In this document: positions 15,127-23,355 of the stretch, in pieces
Layout: each line of letters begins with the position of its first letter
Numbering within the stretch: the stretch's first letter is position 1
NCBI GenBank assembly: GCA_036389255.1
Contig: DASVQI010000034.1
Location: 1 to 39,579, forward strand
DNA length: 39,579 nt
Reading direction: 5' to 3'
From: JACVRN01 sp036389255
GTDB taxonomy: Bacteria; Acidobacteriota; Blastocatellia; Pyrinomonadales; Pyrinomonadaceae
The notes under the pieces: generated by a model
Databases searched by the model: none
The model's input: the letters and a program-made list of their open reading frames with translations, nothing else
Told to the model about the DNA's origin: nothing
Made by a program: the position numbers and the translations under genes

Positions 15127-15879
15127 ATGACGCTCATCACCGAACCCCTCTTCTATCTCGTCGCCATCCCGGCAGTCCTGCTCAGTGGTATCTCCAAGGG
15201 AGGATTCGGAAGCGCCGTGGGTGGCATGGGCGTCCCTCTAATGGCGATTGTCATCTCTCCGCCGCAAGCCGCCGCGATACTATTGCCGGTTCTCTGCCTG
15301 ATGGACTTGGTCGGGTTCCGTGTCTACTACAAAAAATGGGACGCGCTCAATCTCAGAATCATGATACCGGGCGCGCTGGCAGGCATCACCATAGGGACTC
15401 TCACCTTCGGCATGTTGGAGGAAGACAGCATACGAATTATGCTCGGCGCGATAGCCGTCTTATTTACTCTTAATAACTGGGTCGGTTTCGCTAGGAAGCA
15501 GGAGCCCGGCAGCAGGTCTGTAGTCAAGGGGAGTTTCTGGTCGGGCGTGTCAGGGTTTACCAGCTTCGTCGCGCACGCAGGAGGGCCGCCCGTTATGGTT
15601 TACATGCTTCCGCAACGGCTGGATAAAGTTACGTTTGTGGCTACCGTGAACCTGTTCTTTATGATTGTTAATGCCGTCAAGTTGCTGCCCTACGCGTGGC
15701 TCGGACAATTATCTTCAGCCAATCTTTTGACCAGCCTGCTCTTGTCGCCGCTAGCGCCGGCCGGGGTGTGGCTCGGCCTGTGGATGCAGAACCGTGTGAA
15801 TCATGAATGGTTCTATAGGATTTCACAGAGCTGCCTGTTCCTGACCGGACTACAGTTGATATATCAGGGCGTGATGTAA
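15127..15879 (+). CDS. TauE/SafE family sulfite/organosulfonate exporter-like permease
   Basis: A 250-aa polytopic membrane protein with about eight helices and the two TauE/SafE half-repeats. The first begins with the G(I)SKGGFG loop (residues ~22-28), and the second has GFTSFVAHAGGPPV (about 150-163). Family members export sulfite, sulfoacetate or related anions. It follows the TetR gene by 61 bp on the same strand and is probably co-regulated. Substrate is not deducible. Confidence 0.85.
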   Translation: MTLITEPLFYLVAIPAVLLSGISKGGFGSAVGGMGVPLMAIVISPPQAAAILLPVLCLMDLVGFRVYYKKWDALNLRIMIPGALAGITIGTLTFGMLEEDSIRIMLGAIAVLFTLNNWVGFARKQEPGSRSVVKGSFWSGVSGFTSFVAHAGGPPVMVYMLPQRLDKVTFVATVNLFFMIVNAVKLLPYAWLGQLSSANLLTSLLLSPLAPAGVWLGLWMQNRVNHEWFYRISQSCLFLTGLQLIYQGVM

Positions 15880-15975
15880 AAATTTGGCTCCAACTTTGCG
15901 CCCTAGATATTTTTAGCGATAGAGCCACTTTTACATAATTGCCGTTCTTGGGCTCACTCAGCTTCAGCCACACCA

Positions 15976-16009
15976 AAAGGGGCTTTCATTCAGATTCTGC
16001 GAATCGCCC
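15976..16009. terminator. Hairpin between convergent genes
   Basis: GGGGC...GCCCC arms enclose an inner GATTC-tgc-GAATC stem, between the exporter and the beta-propeller gene, which converge here. It is plausibly a shared terminator; no strong T-run is seen. Confidence 0.35.
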
Positions 16010-16075
16010 CTACTCTATTAAATTGTTTCAAGTAATAGGGTCTAAAACCCGTTCGAGCCGCAGAGCGCCATCGCT

Positions 16076-18001
16076 TCAACGGAGCGTGGCGCTCTGCCTA
16101 CGGGGCGCAAAGCTGACGCGGCGACTCTCGCGCATCCGTCCGTCTTGGAGCGCGCCTTCGACGAGTTCGTAGCCTAGCAGGGCGAAGACGCGCCCGCGCA
16201 GGAAGAGGGGCCGGGCGTTGCCATACCAGTCAACGCACGAGGCGCGGCAGGCGTCGTCCGAAGACCCTTCTGGCCGGGCCGCCAACTCACCTACCTCCGA
16301 GAGTCGAAGCGATTCGTTGCGTAGGAACAGGATGGCCGCAGAGTTTTCAAACAGGTGCTCGTAGCCGGGCCGGGACGGCCTCTGTACGGGCAGGCCCAGC
16401 ATTCCAGTCTCCGGCCCGTCCGGTTTGTAGAAGAAGCCGTGGCTGCGCAGCTCGCCCTGCGACGCATCCCTGCGCACGTATGAGCCCGCCACTACGGGAC
16501 GCCCCCCTAGGCCCACACTCGTAAAGTGCAGGTCGCGCCCGTCCGTGCCAACCACTACAGCGCCCGCGCCCATCACCTCTATGCGGTCAACGCCGTGCGG
16601 GAGCCGCAACTCGTCGGCCCCGCCGTCCGCCCAGCGCACCACGTACAGGCTAGATTGTTTGTCCTTCTCCGGTCGCCCCCAGCCGCTCCCCGTGCCATAG
16701 AGTAAATATTCCCCGACGAAGCGGTTCTGAAAGATGTAGCCTTCTGGCTTCGGGAGTGGGCGGTAGTTGCTGGCAGTGGCGTCTTCCGCTCCGTCCGAGA
16801 AGCTTTCGAGCGGCACGCGCAGGAGTGCCACGTCGCCTGCTGCAACCTCCGCGCGCCACATCCCGTCGCCCGCAGCGTCTGAGCGCACGAGCACGTTCAA
16901 GTGGCCGTCAGCGCTCTCAAGGAAAGAAAACTGATCTACGGGGCTGCCCGAGACGCCGAGCGCGGTGGGCGCGGAGCCGTCGAGCGGCATCCGGTAGAGC
17001 GTAGAGTTCCGACGCGCACTGTCGCGGCCCTCGCGTCTCGCCCACCAGTCGGTCACCCACACGTAGACGGAGGTGGGCGAGACGTAGAAGACGCGGCCCG
17101 GCGGGCCGACCACAGCAGTCGCCTCGCATGACATCTCGCCGCCCGAAAGCTCACACACCGTGACGGTGTGCAGCGCAAGCCTGTAGTCAGCTCGCACCGG
17201 GCGCTCGGGCCGGTAGACGCGCCTCGCAGAGACGATGCGCTTGAACTCGCCATCCTGCGCCCCCTTGTGCCATTTGCGCAGCGCGGGGAACGACTGCTCG
17301 TAATCCGTAGCCCACGGCGAGATGTACAACGGCGCGTAGAAGATGAGCTTGCTGCCAATGAGGCGGCTCGCGTAGTTGCGCGAGGAGTAGTAGTCGTTCG
17401 AGCGTAGGTGGTAGGTCGAGCGGTAGGTGATTTGGCCCGCCGGGTCTATGTGGAACAGCCCAACCTCCGTACCGCCGCGTTCGTAGCTGTAGCCTATGAC
17501 GGCCACGTTGTCACCCGAGACAAGAATCTCGTCGTACCAGCCGTTGCGCGGGTCTATGTCCGGGCCGAAGGCATCCACTGCGGAGACGGGGCGGAGTGCG
17601 CCGTCACCTATGGCTACCGTAAAGAGCCTCCCCCGGCGCAGCACTACAAGGTGTTCGCCGTGTACCTTGACGATGCCGCCCTCATCCACACCGGCATGCT
17701 GGACGTTCGTGACCTCGTCGTCAGCCGCGCCATTGGAAGCGTAGCCTTGGGCTTCAGACGTGGTCGTCGCCGTGTTGGCTGACGCCTGCCCCCGGCTTTC
17801 ACTATCACGCTTGCTCTCCGCGGCGAGGTTGCGGAAGAAGTCCGCCATCTCCTGCTCGGAGTTGAAGGCGCTGAGCGTCTTTCGCGCCTGTGCGGACGCG
17901 GGTTTCGACTGCTCCCCGGCCGCGTCCGTGGCGGACGTACCCGCGCAGCCGGACATGCTGGCAGTCGTCGCCGCTAGGACGAGCAGCACCAAAATTTTCA
18001 T
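16076..18001 (-). CDS. Beta-propeller domain lipoprotein
   Basis: A 641-aa exported lipoprotein. The signal peptide ends in a lipobox-like MSGC (Cys about 19), followed by an Ala/Ser-rich linker. The motif TNVQHAGVDEGGIVKVHG (about 95-112) is the hallmark of secreted proteins with a C-terminal beta-propeller (Beta_propel family). Repeated W/Y-rich blades follow over ~500 residues. Role in the envelope is unknown. The gene is clearly more GC-rich than its neighbours, especially the AT-richer integron cassettes just upstream. GGAGGGTGAGG precedes the ATG. Confidence 0.78.
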   Translation of the reverse strand: MKILVLLVLAATTASMSGCAGTSATDAAGEQSKPASAQARKTLSAFNSEQEMADFFRNLAAESKRDSESRGQASANTATTTSEAQGYASNGAADDEVTNVQHAGVDEGGIVKVHGEHLVVLRRGRLFTVAIGDGALRPVSAVDAFGPDIDPRNGWYDEILVSGDNVAVIGYSYERGGTEVGLFHIDPAGQITYRSTYHLRSNDYYSSRNYASRLIGSKLIFYAPLYISPWATDYEQSFPALRKWHKGAQDGEFKRIVSARRVYRPERPVRADYRLALHTVTVCELSGGEMSCEATAVVGPPGRVFYVSPTSVYVWVTDWWARREGRDSARRNSTLYRMPLDGSAPTALGVSGSPVDQFSFLESADGHLNVLVRSDAAGDGMWRAEVAAGDVALLRVPLESFSDGAEDATASNYRPLPKPEGYIFQNRFVGEYLLYGTGSGWGRPEKDKQSSLYVVRWADGGADELRLPHGVDRIEVMGAGAVVVGTDGRDLHFTSVGLGGRPVVAGSYVRRDASQGELRSHGFFYKPDGPETGMLGLPVQRPSRPGYEHLFENSAAILFLRNESLRLSEVGELAARPEGSSDDACRASCVDWYGNARPLFLRGRVFALLGYELVEGALQDGRMRESRRVSFAPRRQSATLR

Positions 18002-18201
18002 TGCCTCACCCTCCGATGAACATTTCCACGGCCATTATATGCAAGGTGGAACGGCGCAGCCCGCGAAATCTTGCGCCGTCGCTGCCAACATCAATAGACA
18101 CCACCGCGCCGAAAAGGTTCACCCTGCGGGCGCAAAAAAGCCTGCCCCCCTACCGATAAGGGCGCGGCCGAATGGGGCCAGCCGAAAAAAGTCTAGTTAT
18201 C

Positions 18202-18229
18202 TCCGCTCCGGTTGAATGAGTCGTTGGAC
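18202..18229 (-). repeat. attC A (terminal, left arm decayed)
   Basis: The arm CTCCGGTTGAATGAGTCGTTGGAC lies 18 bp past the creatininase stop, with core GTTGGAC at 18223-18229. The opposite arm is degenerate; TGCCAAC near 18083-18089 is the best candidate and would give a 147-bp site. It marks the distal end of the array. Confidence 0.6.
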
Positions 18230-18246
18230 AGTGGCCGGGGCGAAGA

Positions 18247-19254
18247 CTACTGTATCCCCTTCTTCTTCATCCACTCTCGTTGTTTGCGCTCCCGCTCCAA
18301 TTCGTTTCTAGTGGAGGCCGCTAGCTCGGTCATCATTTGTTTGTCGCCGGTCATTATTTTGGAATAACGGGGAATGTCCCGCTCGTCGAGTTTCCCGTCG
18401 AGGATGGCTAGAGCGAGGGCGTTATCACGTTGCGAGCGATACTGCTGGGCAAGCGCACCATAGTTAGCATTAGCGACGCGCGGCGAGCTTAAATAACCGG
18501 GCCAACCTGCGGTACGTGCGACCTTGAAAAATTCCATGAAATTGTTGGTCGTCTGGGGTTGAAGCAGTTTGTAGATTGGACTAACGAGGTCGGGGCGCAG
18601 AAACAAAAGGCGGCTGGTTTCATCGAATCCTGCGTGTTCGTCTATATTGCCGACCTCTTTTTTTTCAGGCTCCGTAAGCCCGAAATCCGGCCGCGCAGGC
18701 AGATTCAATTTGGCGAGCTGTTCCACGGTCGGCTCCAATCCCCTGAGATGAATCATTCGCCCGCCGTAGGTGTCGCGGAAGTAATCGCACGCCTCGTCTA
18801 GCATCAAGTTATGAAAAGGCGCACCGTGCCCGTGGAAGATGAAAATCCATTTAAAGCCTTGTTCGCCGAGTTCCGTGGCTAAGTCCATAAAGATTGCCCT
18901 GAGCGTCGCGCGGCGAACCGAATAAGTGCCGGGAAAGACGTGTGTCGCGCCAATCTCGTTCGCGCCTTCGTGTCCGAGCGGGATAGTCGGAAACAGCAGG
19001 ACGGACATGCCCGGACGACGGACAAACTCTTCAGCTAACTTTTGCGTGAGCCATTCGTTCGAGTACCCGTCTGTGAAGGACGGCAGATGTGGCCCATGTT
19101 CTTCAAGTATTCCGCCCGTTAAGATGACGACGGTTTTCTGCTTGTCTAGGGCGCGTATCTGTTCGGCGTTCATCTGCGCCACGCGATAGATTTGAGCGTT
19201 TGCGGCCCCGCACGACAAGAAAAAGATGGCCGTGATGATTAGAATTTGTTTCAT
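18247..19254 (-). CDS. Exported creatininase-family amidohydrolase (cassette 9 in reading order)
   Basis: A 335-aa metal-dependent amidohydrolase of the creatininase / FAPy-deformylase family. The signal peptide (MKQILIITAIFFLSCGAANAQ) is unusual for a family that is mostly cytoplasmic. Metal and active-site motifs are present: EEHGPHLP (about 50-57), FTDGY, FHGHGAPFHN (about 143-152) and NIDEHAGFDETS. Substrate unknown; relatives hydrolyse creatinine, formamidopyrimidines or mycofactocin peptide. The gene fills its cassette: attC B precedes the ATG, and the attC A arm begins 18 bp past the stop. Confidence 0.8.
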   Translation of the reverse strand: MKQILIITAIFFLSCGAANAQIYRVAQMNAEQIRALDKQKTVVILTGGILEEHGPHLPSFTDGYSNEWLTQKLAEEFVRRPGMSVLLFPTIPLGHEGANEIGATHVFPGTYSVRRATLRAIFMDLATELGEQGFKWIFIFHGHGAPFHNLMLDEACDYFRDTYGGRMIHLRGLEPTVEQLAKLNLPARPDFGLTEPEKKEVGNIDEHAGFDETSRLLFLRPDLVSPIYKLLQPQTTNNFMEFFKVARTAGWPGYLSSPRVANANYGALAQQYRSQRDNALALAILDGKLDERDIPRYSKIMTGDKQMMTELAASTRNELERERKQREWMKKKGIQ

Positions 19255-19289
19255 CGTTTAATGCTCGTTCCTCTCTATCAAACAAAGCT

Positions 19290-19391
19290 GTCTAAAGCCG
19301 GAATTAACCGGGCGGCACACAACGTCATCGCAGCCAAGCCTCGCGGATGAAATCAACTCTATTCGCGCCCGCGTTGAATGAGTTGTTAGAC
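19290..19391 (-). repeat. attC B
   Basis: A 102-bp site. The left arm GTCTAAAGCCGGAATTAACC has one core mismatch (AAA for AAC). The right arm GCGTTGAATGAGTTGTTAGAC has a perfect core GTTAGAC at 19385-19391. Between them is the conserved GATGAAA. Confidence 0.85.
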
Positions 19392-19422
19392 GTTGTGGCC
19401 AGCTAAATTCATCTATCGCTTA

Positions 19423-19878
19423 TCAAACCATTATTTCCTTATGCTCACACGGTAATTTGCTGACGTATGCACTGACTTCCCGAAAGTTGCTGACTTTTGC
19501 CGGAATCAGCCACGCCGCGTCGCCATTCTTAAACTGAATTTCTGTCCGCCATATAAACTTGGTATTGCCTGACCTGTGGCTCATTCTAATTTGGTCAACT
19601 ACGCGGTCTAACTCCGCCCATGAAAAACCGCGTCCGTTATTACGTACCAGACCCTCTTCCGAAAAATATTTGACCGATTTGGCATGACCCCTGCGAACCA
19701 GCCAAATAATCACGCCAAAAGACGCCAACATCATAAAACCTAATCCTAAAGGCACTATAGCTAAACCTTTCAGAAATCCGCTCCCTAAATTCAGTAGGCC
19801 GAGCGGAACGAAGAAGCAACCAAGAAGAACTGCCAGGACAAGCTGTAGTTTACTTGTTTTGACTTCCAGCCTATTCAT
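19423..19878 (-). CDS. Two-helix membrane protein of unknown function (cassette 8)
   Basis: A 151-aa protein with two transmembrane helices (about 12-33 and 38-61) and a cytoplasmic ~85-residue domain. The domain contains FSWAELDRVVDQIRM, a beta-rich pattern like membrane-anchored PH-like domains of bacterial unknowns. No catalytic residues stand out. It is bounded by attC C upstream and attC B 31 bp past the stop. AGAAGGG lies 11 bases before the ATG. AT-richer than the chromosomal genes outside the array. Confidence 0.65.
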   Translation of the reverse strand: MNRLEVKTSKLQLVLAVLLGCFFVPLGLLNLGSGFLKGLAIVPLGLGFMMLASFGVIIWLVRRGHAKSVKYFSEEGLVRNNGRGFSWAELDRVVDQIRMSHRSGNTKFIWRTEIQFKNGDAAWLIPAKVSNFREVSAYVSKLPCEHKEIMV

Positions 19879-19937
19879 TTGCTTTCGCCCTTCTATCTAA
19901 TAAATCCAAAACTTACCCTAATATAGTAATTAGCAAC

Positions 19938-20039
19938 ATCTAACGCCCGAATTAACCGGGCGCGTATTCAACCGTGCAACGGACAAGTTGATGATGAAAG
20001 AGAAGCCAACTCACGCTCAGGTTGAATGAGTTGTTAGAC
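19938..20039 (-). repeat. attC C
   Basis: The best-preserved site, 102 bp. The left arm ATCTAACGCCCGAATTAACC and the right arm GGTTGAATGAGTTGTTAGAC have matching cores ATCTAAC and GTTAGAC. The internal GATGATGAAAG motif is present. The stop of the GNAT gene lies 7 bp outside the right core. Confidence 0.9.
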
Positions 20040-20046
20040 GGCGTCG

Positions 20047-20520
20047 TCATTGTGATAATTCCTTAAACATTCTTACACTGGCCCTTTCGACTCCGGGGCT
20101 TAACGTCTTCGTCCTCTTCTCAAGTGACTTAAACCCCGCGCGCTCATAAAAGGAGACGGCGTTCAAAGATGAATCGAGATGCAGTGATTCAAGTCCTAAA
20201 GCGCGTGCCTTCTCTTCCAGCGCGCACAGGAGTTTCCAACCTACTCCGCGACCCGACGCATCCGGGCTAACATACAGACCAGCAATCTCTCCGCCTATCG
20301 GGTCAAGCTCACCGAAGCCTACAACCGAGCCATCCTTTTCAGCGACGAAGAACTCATTGCTGCTGATAGCCACGCCATATTTTTCAGGCTGCAAGCGCCC
20401 CACCCATATTCGAATTACTTCCTGTGAATAATGGCTGGCGCACGTTTCCCTGATGGCTTTGGCGTGAACGTGATAAATAGATTCTTTATCTTCTTGTTTA
20501 GCCTTGCGAATGGTGAACAT
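20047..20520 (-). CDS. GNAT family N-acetyltransferase (cassette 7)
   Basis: A 157-aa acetyl-CoA-dependent acetyltransferase, complete from MFTIRKAKQEDKESI (strand 1) through motif A, VSPDASGRGVGWKLL (about 85-99, the acetyl-CoA loop), to motif B, YERAGFK. I start it at 20520; a longer frame beginning at 20763 would read backwards through the decayed attC D, which is not credible as protein. Acceptor unknown (small amine or protein). The stop lies 7 bp before attC C. Confidence 0.8.
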   Translation of the reverse strand: MFTIRKAKQEDKESIYHVHAKAIRETCASHYSQEVIRIWVGRLQPEKYGVAISSNEFFVAEKDGSVVGFGELDPIGGEIAGLYVSPDASGRGVGWKLLCALEEKARALGLESLHLDSSLNAVSFYERAGFKSLEKRTKTLSPGVERASVRMFKELSQ

Positions 20521-20556
20521 CTTAGTTCGAGTAACCGTGCATTCGGTTAAGCAGCC

Positions 20557-20660
20557 ATCTACTACCCGAATTGACCGGGGCGCGGAATCCTTGTACAAGG
20601 CATTCAAGTCCCGCGAATGAAAAGCAAGCTGATGCAGCGTCGTCTGCGGCAGGCGTTTTG
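20557..20660 (-). repeat. attC D (right arm decayed)
   Basis: The left arm ATCTACTACCCGAATTGACCGG matches the family with three changes. GAATGAAAAG lies at the conserved internal place. The right arm is unrecognisable where GGTTGAATGAG should be (around 20640-20660). The stop of the next gene (20667) is in the expected position, so the site was once complete. Confidence 0.6.
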
Positions 20661-20666
20661 GCGGGC

Positions 20667-21353
20667 TTAAAGCCCCCGGCACATCTCCGCCCCCCATGGC
20701 GTTCCTGTGACACGGGCAATTGACGCCCTCACTTCGGCGTAATTCCAGCCCTTGCGCTGCCATATAGACCCGTCCGAATATTCCACGCGGTTAATCAAGA
20801 CCCGCTCCTGATTAAGGTTCCCCGACTGGCCAGCCGCGCTAATCACACCGCCCGGGCCGGATAAACTGAAGGCCTGAAGCTCCTTCTCTTTTCGTGGCTT
20901 TATGTTGACACCACAGAGGAATTGCCGGCGTGTCATACTCGCCAAATCCGACAACTCTGCGAATTGATACTCCCAGAAAATGACTTCTATCACTTTATCG
21001 CTTGAGTTCTGAACTTTGACGCGGTAAGAGAAGCCATCAACAGGTGATGGTTTAGGCGAACGCGCCTCCTGCACGCTCTTCTCCATCATGTCCCTGCGCC
21101 CGTCCGGAGTGTCTAGCTTTGGGTCTCTAGCCGCCGGGTCAATAACCCGCACGTTTCGTTCAAAGTTCTTATCGGAAGCGATTACGGCCGGGGCCGGAGC
21201 GACATTCGCTGACTCAGCTTTAGCAGCTGCCTGACGGCTCTTCGACCACTTGAAGGAGAGTACTGTTACCGGGGAGCCGTCATTGGTGACTGCACCATTC
21301 TGACCGGGCCACACGAGCGACGGGAGAAGCATTAAGAGCAAAAGTGTTCTCAT
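20667..21353 (-). CDS. Secreted protein of unknown function (cassette 6)
   Basis: A 228-aa exported protein. The signal peptide is MRTLLLLMLLPSLVWPGQNG, and a beta-rich domain follows. A segment reads GFSYRVKVQNSSDKVIEVIFWEYQF (read in parts), which looks like an immunoglobulin-like or secreted beta-sandwich strand pattern. Two cysteines (in FLCGV and AEMCRGL) may pair. Start: a GAGG lies seven bases before this ATG; an upstream in-frame ATG adds a non-signal segment. Related secreted unknowns are common in acidobacteria (inference). Confidence 0.6.
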   Translation of the reverse strand: MRTLLLLMLLPSLVWPGQNGAVTNDGSPVTVLSFKWSKSRQAAAKAESANVAPAPAVIASDKNFERNVRVIDPAARDPKLDTPDGRRDMMEKSVQEARSPKPSPVDGFSYRVKVQNSSDKVIEVIFWEYQFAELSDLASMTRRQFLCGVNIKPRKEKELQAFSLSGPGGVISAAGQSGNLNQERVLINRVEYSDGSIWQRKGWNYAEVRASIARVTGTPWGAEMCRGL

Positions 21354-21585
21354 GGACAGCCTCACTGGATGCGCAAGGGTAGCCAACGGCCGCCTTGCTA
21401 GGTGGACTCCCTATATCGAAGGGAATTCGGGGCTGGGCCGGCCATTCATTTACGCCCGCCCGATTTCGAGCGGCAGAATCAATAAATGAGCTGCCAGCCG
21501 CCTCTATCTGAATTGAAAGATAGCTACTTACAACGCTATCGTCAATTAACTCTCGCTTATCGGGTGAGGAATTTATCAGGTAAGC

Positions 21586-21686
21586 GCTTAACGCCCGAAT
21601 TAAACGGGCCGGAAGCATTGCAGCAGGCAGTCAATCCTGAGAATGACAATCAACCTATGGCCGCCACGGTTGAATGAGTTGTAAGC
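21586..21686 (-). repeat. attC E
   Basis: The left arm GCTTAACGCCCGAATTAAACGG and the right arm CGGTTGAATGAGTTGTAAGC span 101 bp. The right core has lost one T. The outer bases of the two arms remain complementary (GCTTA/TAAGC). GAATGACA lies at the internal motif position. Confidence 0.82.
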
Positions 21687-21726
21687 TGGCGAGCCGGGCA
21701 GAAAATGTAAATGAGGGGGGCGCGCC

Positions 21727-22446
21727 CTAGCTTACCAGAACCTCCCGCATCACCACCGCCAAGTCGCGCAACGCACGCTCCCCGTCCCCGGCAATGGAAG
21801 AGCCGTGCATGGCTGCGATAGTCTTCGGCTTAAGGTCAGCCAATCTTTGTAGTGCACTATCCGTGAGCTGCGAATACGGCATGTAATTCGCGAAAGGGCC
21901 TGCTTGATAGTCAATCAGCGTTTGACGCGCACGCTCTATTACGTCCAACTCCGTCAGTGGCTCGACATCCCCCAGTTGATGAAACAGGTCGGAACAGAAA
22001 AGGGTTCTGTTCTCTTCTTCAAAGAGCAGCCCTGCCTCCCAACAGTGCGGCACGTGCGGCGTGTGCAGGAGGCGGAAGCGGTACTTACCTGTGCTTAAAA
22101 CCTCTCCGTCGGACATGCCTTTCGCTGGGCGGACGGCAAAATCATTGACGCTGACGAGCGCCCCGACCATGCTGCACACGGGCTCGGCAGCCGGAGCCAC
22201 CTGAAGCCATTCGTTGAGCGCGCCACATTCATCCGCCTCGAAATGGCTGAAGCTCACCCATCGTAGCTTCGAAGGAGCAATTATGCTCGCCACCTCCTCG
22301 CGTATGAGGGGGAACATGGCCCTGTGTCCGGCATGAAACAGGAGCGGCTCATCATCTTTAACTAGAAATTGGTTGAACTGCATGTCGAGTTCCGGGACAT
22401 AAGTAGAGATGCGGTACACATCAGGTGCAATTTCCGTAATAGCCAT
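21727..22446 (-). CDS. Metallo-beta-lactamase-fold protein, flavodiiron ODP-like (cassette 5)
   Basis: A 239-aa MBL-fold hydrolase. The di-metal motif is HFEADE (about 80-85), the H-x-E-x-D form seen in the oxidoreductase (ODP) domain of flavodiiron proteins rather than HxHxDH. Later ligands are in PHVPHCWEAG, FCSDLFHQLGD and AAMHGSS. There is no flavodoxin domain, so electron donation is unclear; stand-alone relatives exist. Start: GGAGG lies seven bases upstream of this ATG; an ATG 36 bases earlier lacks one. The stop is 41 bp before attC E. Confidence 0.8.
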   Translation of the reverse strand: MAITEIAPDVYRISTYVPELDMQFNQFLVKDDEPLLFHAGHRAMFPLIREEVASIIAPSKLRWVSFSHFEADECGALNEWLQVAPAAEPVCSMVGALVSVNDFAVRPAKGMSDGEVLSTGKYRFRLLHTPHVPHCWEAGLLFEEENRTLFCSDLFHQLGDVEPLTELDVIERARQTLIDYQAGPFANYMPYSQLTDSALQRLADLKPKTIAAMHGSSIAGDGERALRDLAVVMREVLVS

Positions 22447-22541
22447 GACTTTCCTCCAAAATTCTAAATTACAAACAAGCACGTTCTAATTAGTAACGCG
22501 AGATTCCTGCTGTGTTTGTATCACCTGCCAGACGGAAAGCC

Positions 22542-22643
22542 ATCGAACGCCCGGATTAAGCGAGCGAGGGCTATCAACCTAATCGCAAGGAAGAATCATG
22601 AAAGAGATTCTAGCCCGCGCTCCCCTTGAATGAGTTGTGAGCC
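22542..22643 (-). repeat. attC F
   Basis: A 102-bp site. The left arm ATCGAACGCCCGGATTAAG and the right arm CCTTGAATGAGTTGTGAGCC are both recognisable, with diverged cores. The internal ATCATGAAAGAG motif is present. Confidence 0.82.
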
Positions 22644-22654
22644 GGATAATCACC

Positions 22655-23233
22655 TTAAGAGAGAGCCTTATGCCAGAGCAACTGAATCTCGCCCGGCAAT
22701 TCCGGATACGCAGAACGGTCAACGGCTTTGAGCACGCACCCTTGGCGAGCATAAAATCTGCACGCCGCAACATTGATATTCTGGGTTTCGACCTTCAAGT
22801 CCCGGCAACCTCTGGCGGCGGCCCAAGTCTCAACGGCGCGGAAGAGCGCAGAGCCAACCCCTTGCCCGCGAGCCGCCGGTGAGACACGTATGTCCCACAG
22901 GACGGCTAAATCGTCACGCCCTTCTAACATGAGCACGCCGGGAGTGTTAAAAGCAATAACCGCCCCGCCGACGCGTTGGCCTTCGACCCGCGCTGCAAAT
23001 ACGCCCCAATTAGACACGTCGAACCGCTTTGCCCATTGATGAGGCTGCTCTCCATCTACTGCGTCATAATCCTTCACATAGGGAATATCGAGGCTGCGCT
23101 CTGTCAGAATGAATTCACCCCGGCTGTCGCTTTTCTCCAAGACGTCTAGAACCACGCTGACCTTAAACGCGATAGGAACCTTGGCGTACTCATCAAGAGA
23201 GCTTAATGGCTGCTCACTTATTTCAACTCTCAT
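22655..23233 (-). CDS. Streptothricin-acetyltransferase-like GNAT (cassette 4)
   Basis: A 192-aa GNAT enzyme. Motif A is DIRVSPAARGQGVGSALF and motif B is NVAACRFYARQGCVL. The N-terminal half has ERSLDIPYVKDYD, and the core has LKVETQNINVAACRFYARQG. These closely follow the Sat family, which acetylates streptothricin (SRxxxxYxKDYD and LETQxNNVPACxLYAKxGF). This is a family resemblance, not proof of resistance. GGAGG lies eight bases before the ATG. The stop is 12 bp from attC F. Confidence 0.72.
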   Translation of the reverse strand: MRVEISEQPLSSLDEYAKVPIAFKVSVVLDVLEKSDSRGEFILTERSLDIPYVKDYDAVDGEQPHQWAKRFDVSNWGVFAARVEGQRVGGAVIAFNTPGVLMLEGRDDLAVLWDIRVSPAARGQGVGSALFRAVETWAAARGCRDLKVETQNINVAACRFYARQGCVLKAVDRSAYPELPGEIQLLWHKALS

Positions 23234-23253
23234 TTATCAACCTCCGTGAGTAC

Positions 23254-23355
23254 GGCCAGCGCCCGAATTAATCCGGCACAAGACACCGAGCCTTGCGTTC
23301 AAGTTGTCGGATGACATTCGAGCTGATTCCGCTCCGGTTGAATGAGTTGTTATAT
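23254..23355 (-). repeat. attC G
   Basis: A 102-bp site. The left arm is GGCCAGCGCCCGAATTAATCCGG, and the right arm CCGGTTGAATGAGTTGTTATAT has core GTTATAT. The methyltransferase stop codon TAA lies inside this core (minus strand ATATAAC), so gene end and recombination site overlap. Confidence 0.84.

Noticed and set aside
16579..17782. Several long open frames on both strands inside the beta-propeller gene
   Set aside because: Expected shadows of a very GC-rich gene whose product has a clear signal peptide and family motif.
20522..20763. N-terminal extension of the GNAT cassette gene
   Set aside because: The frame runs through the decayed attC D and encodes no domain; the GNAT fold is complete from the internal ATG at 20520.
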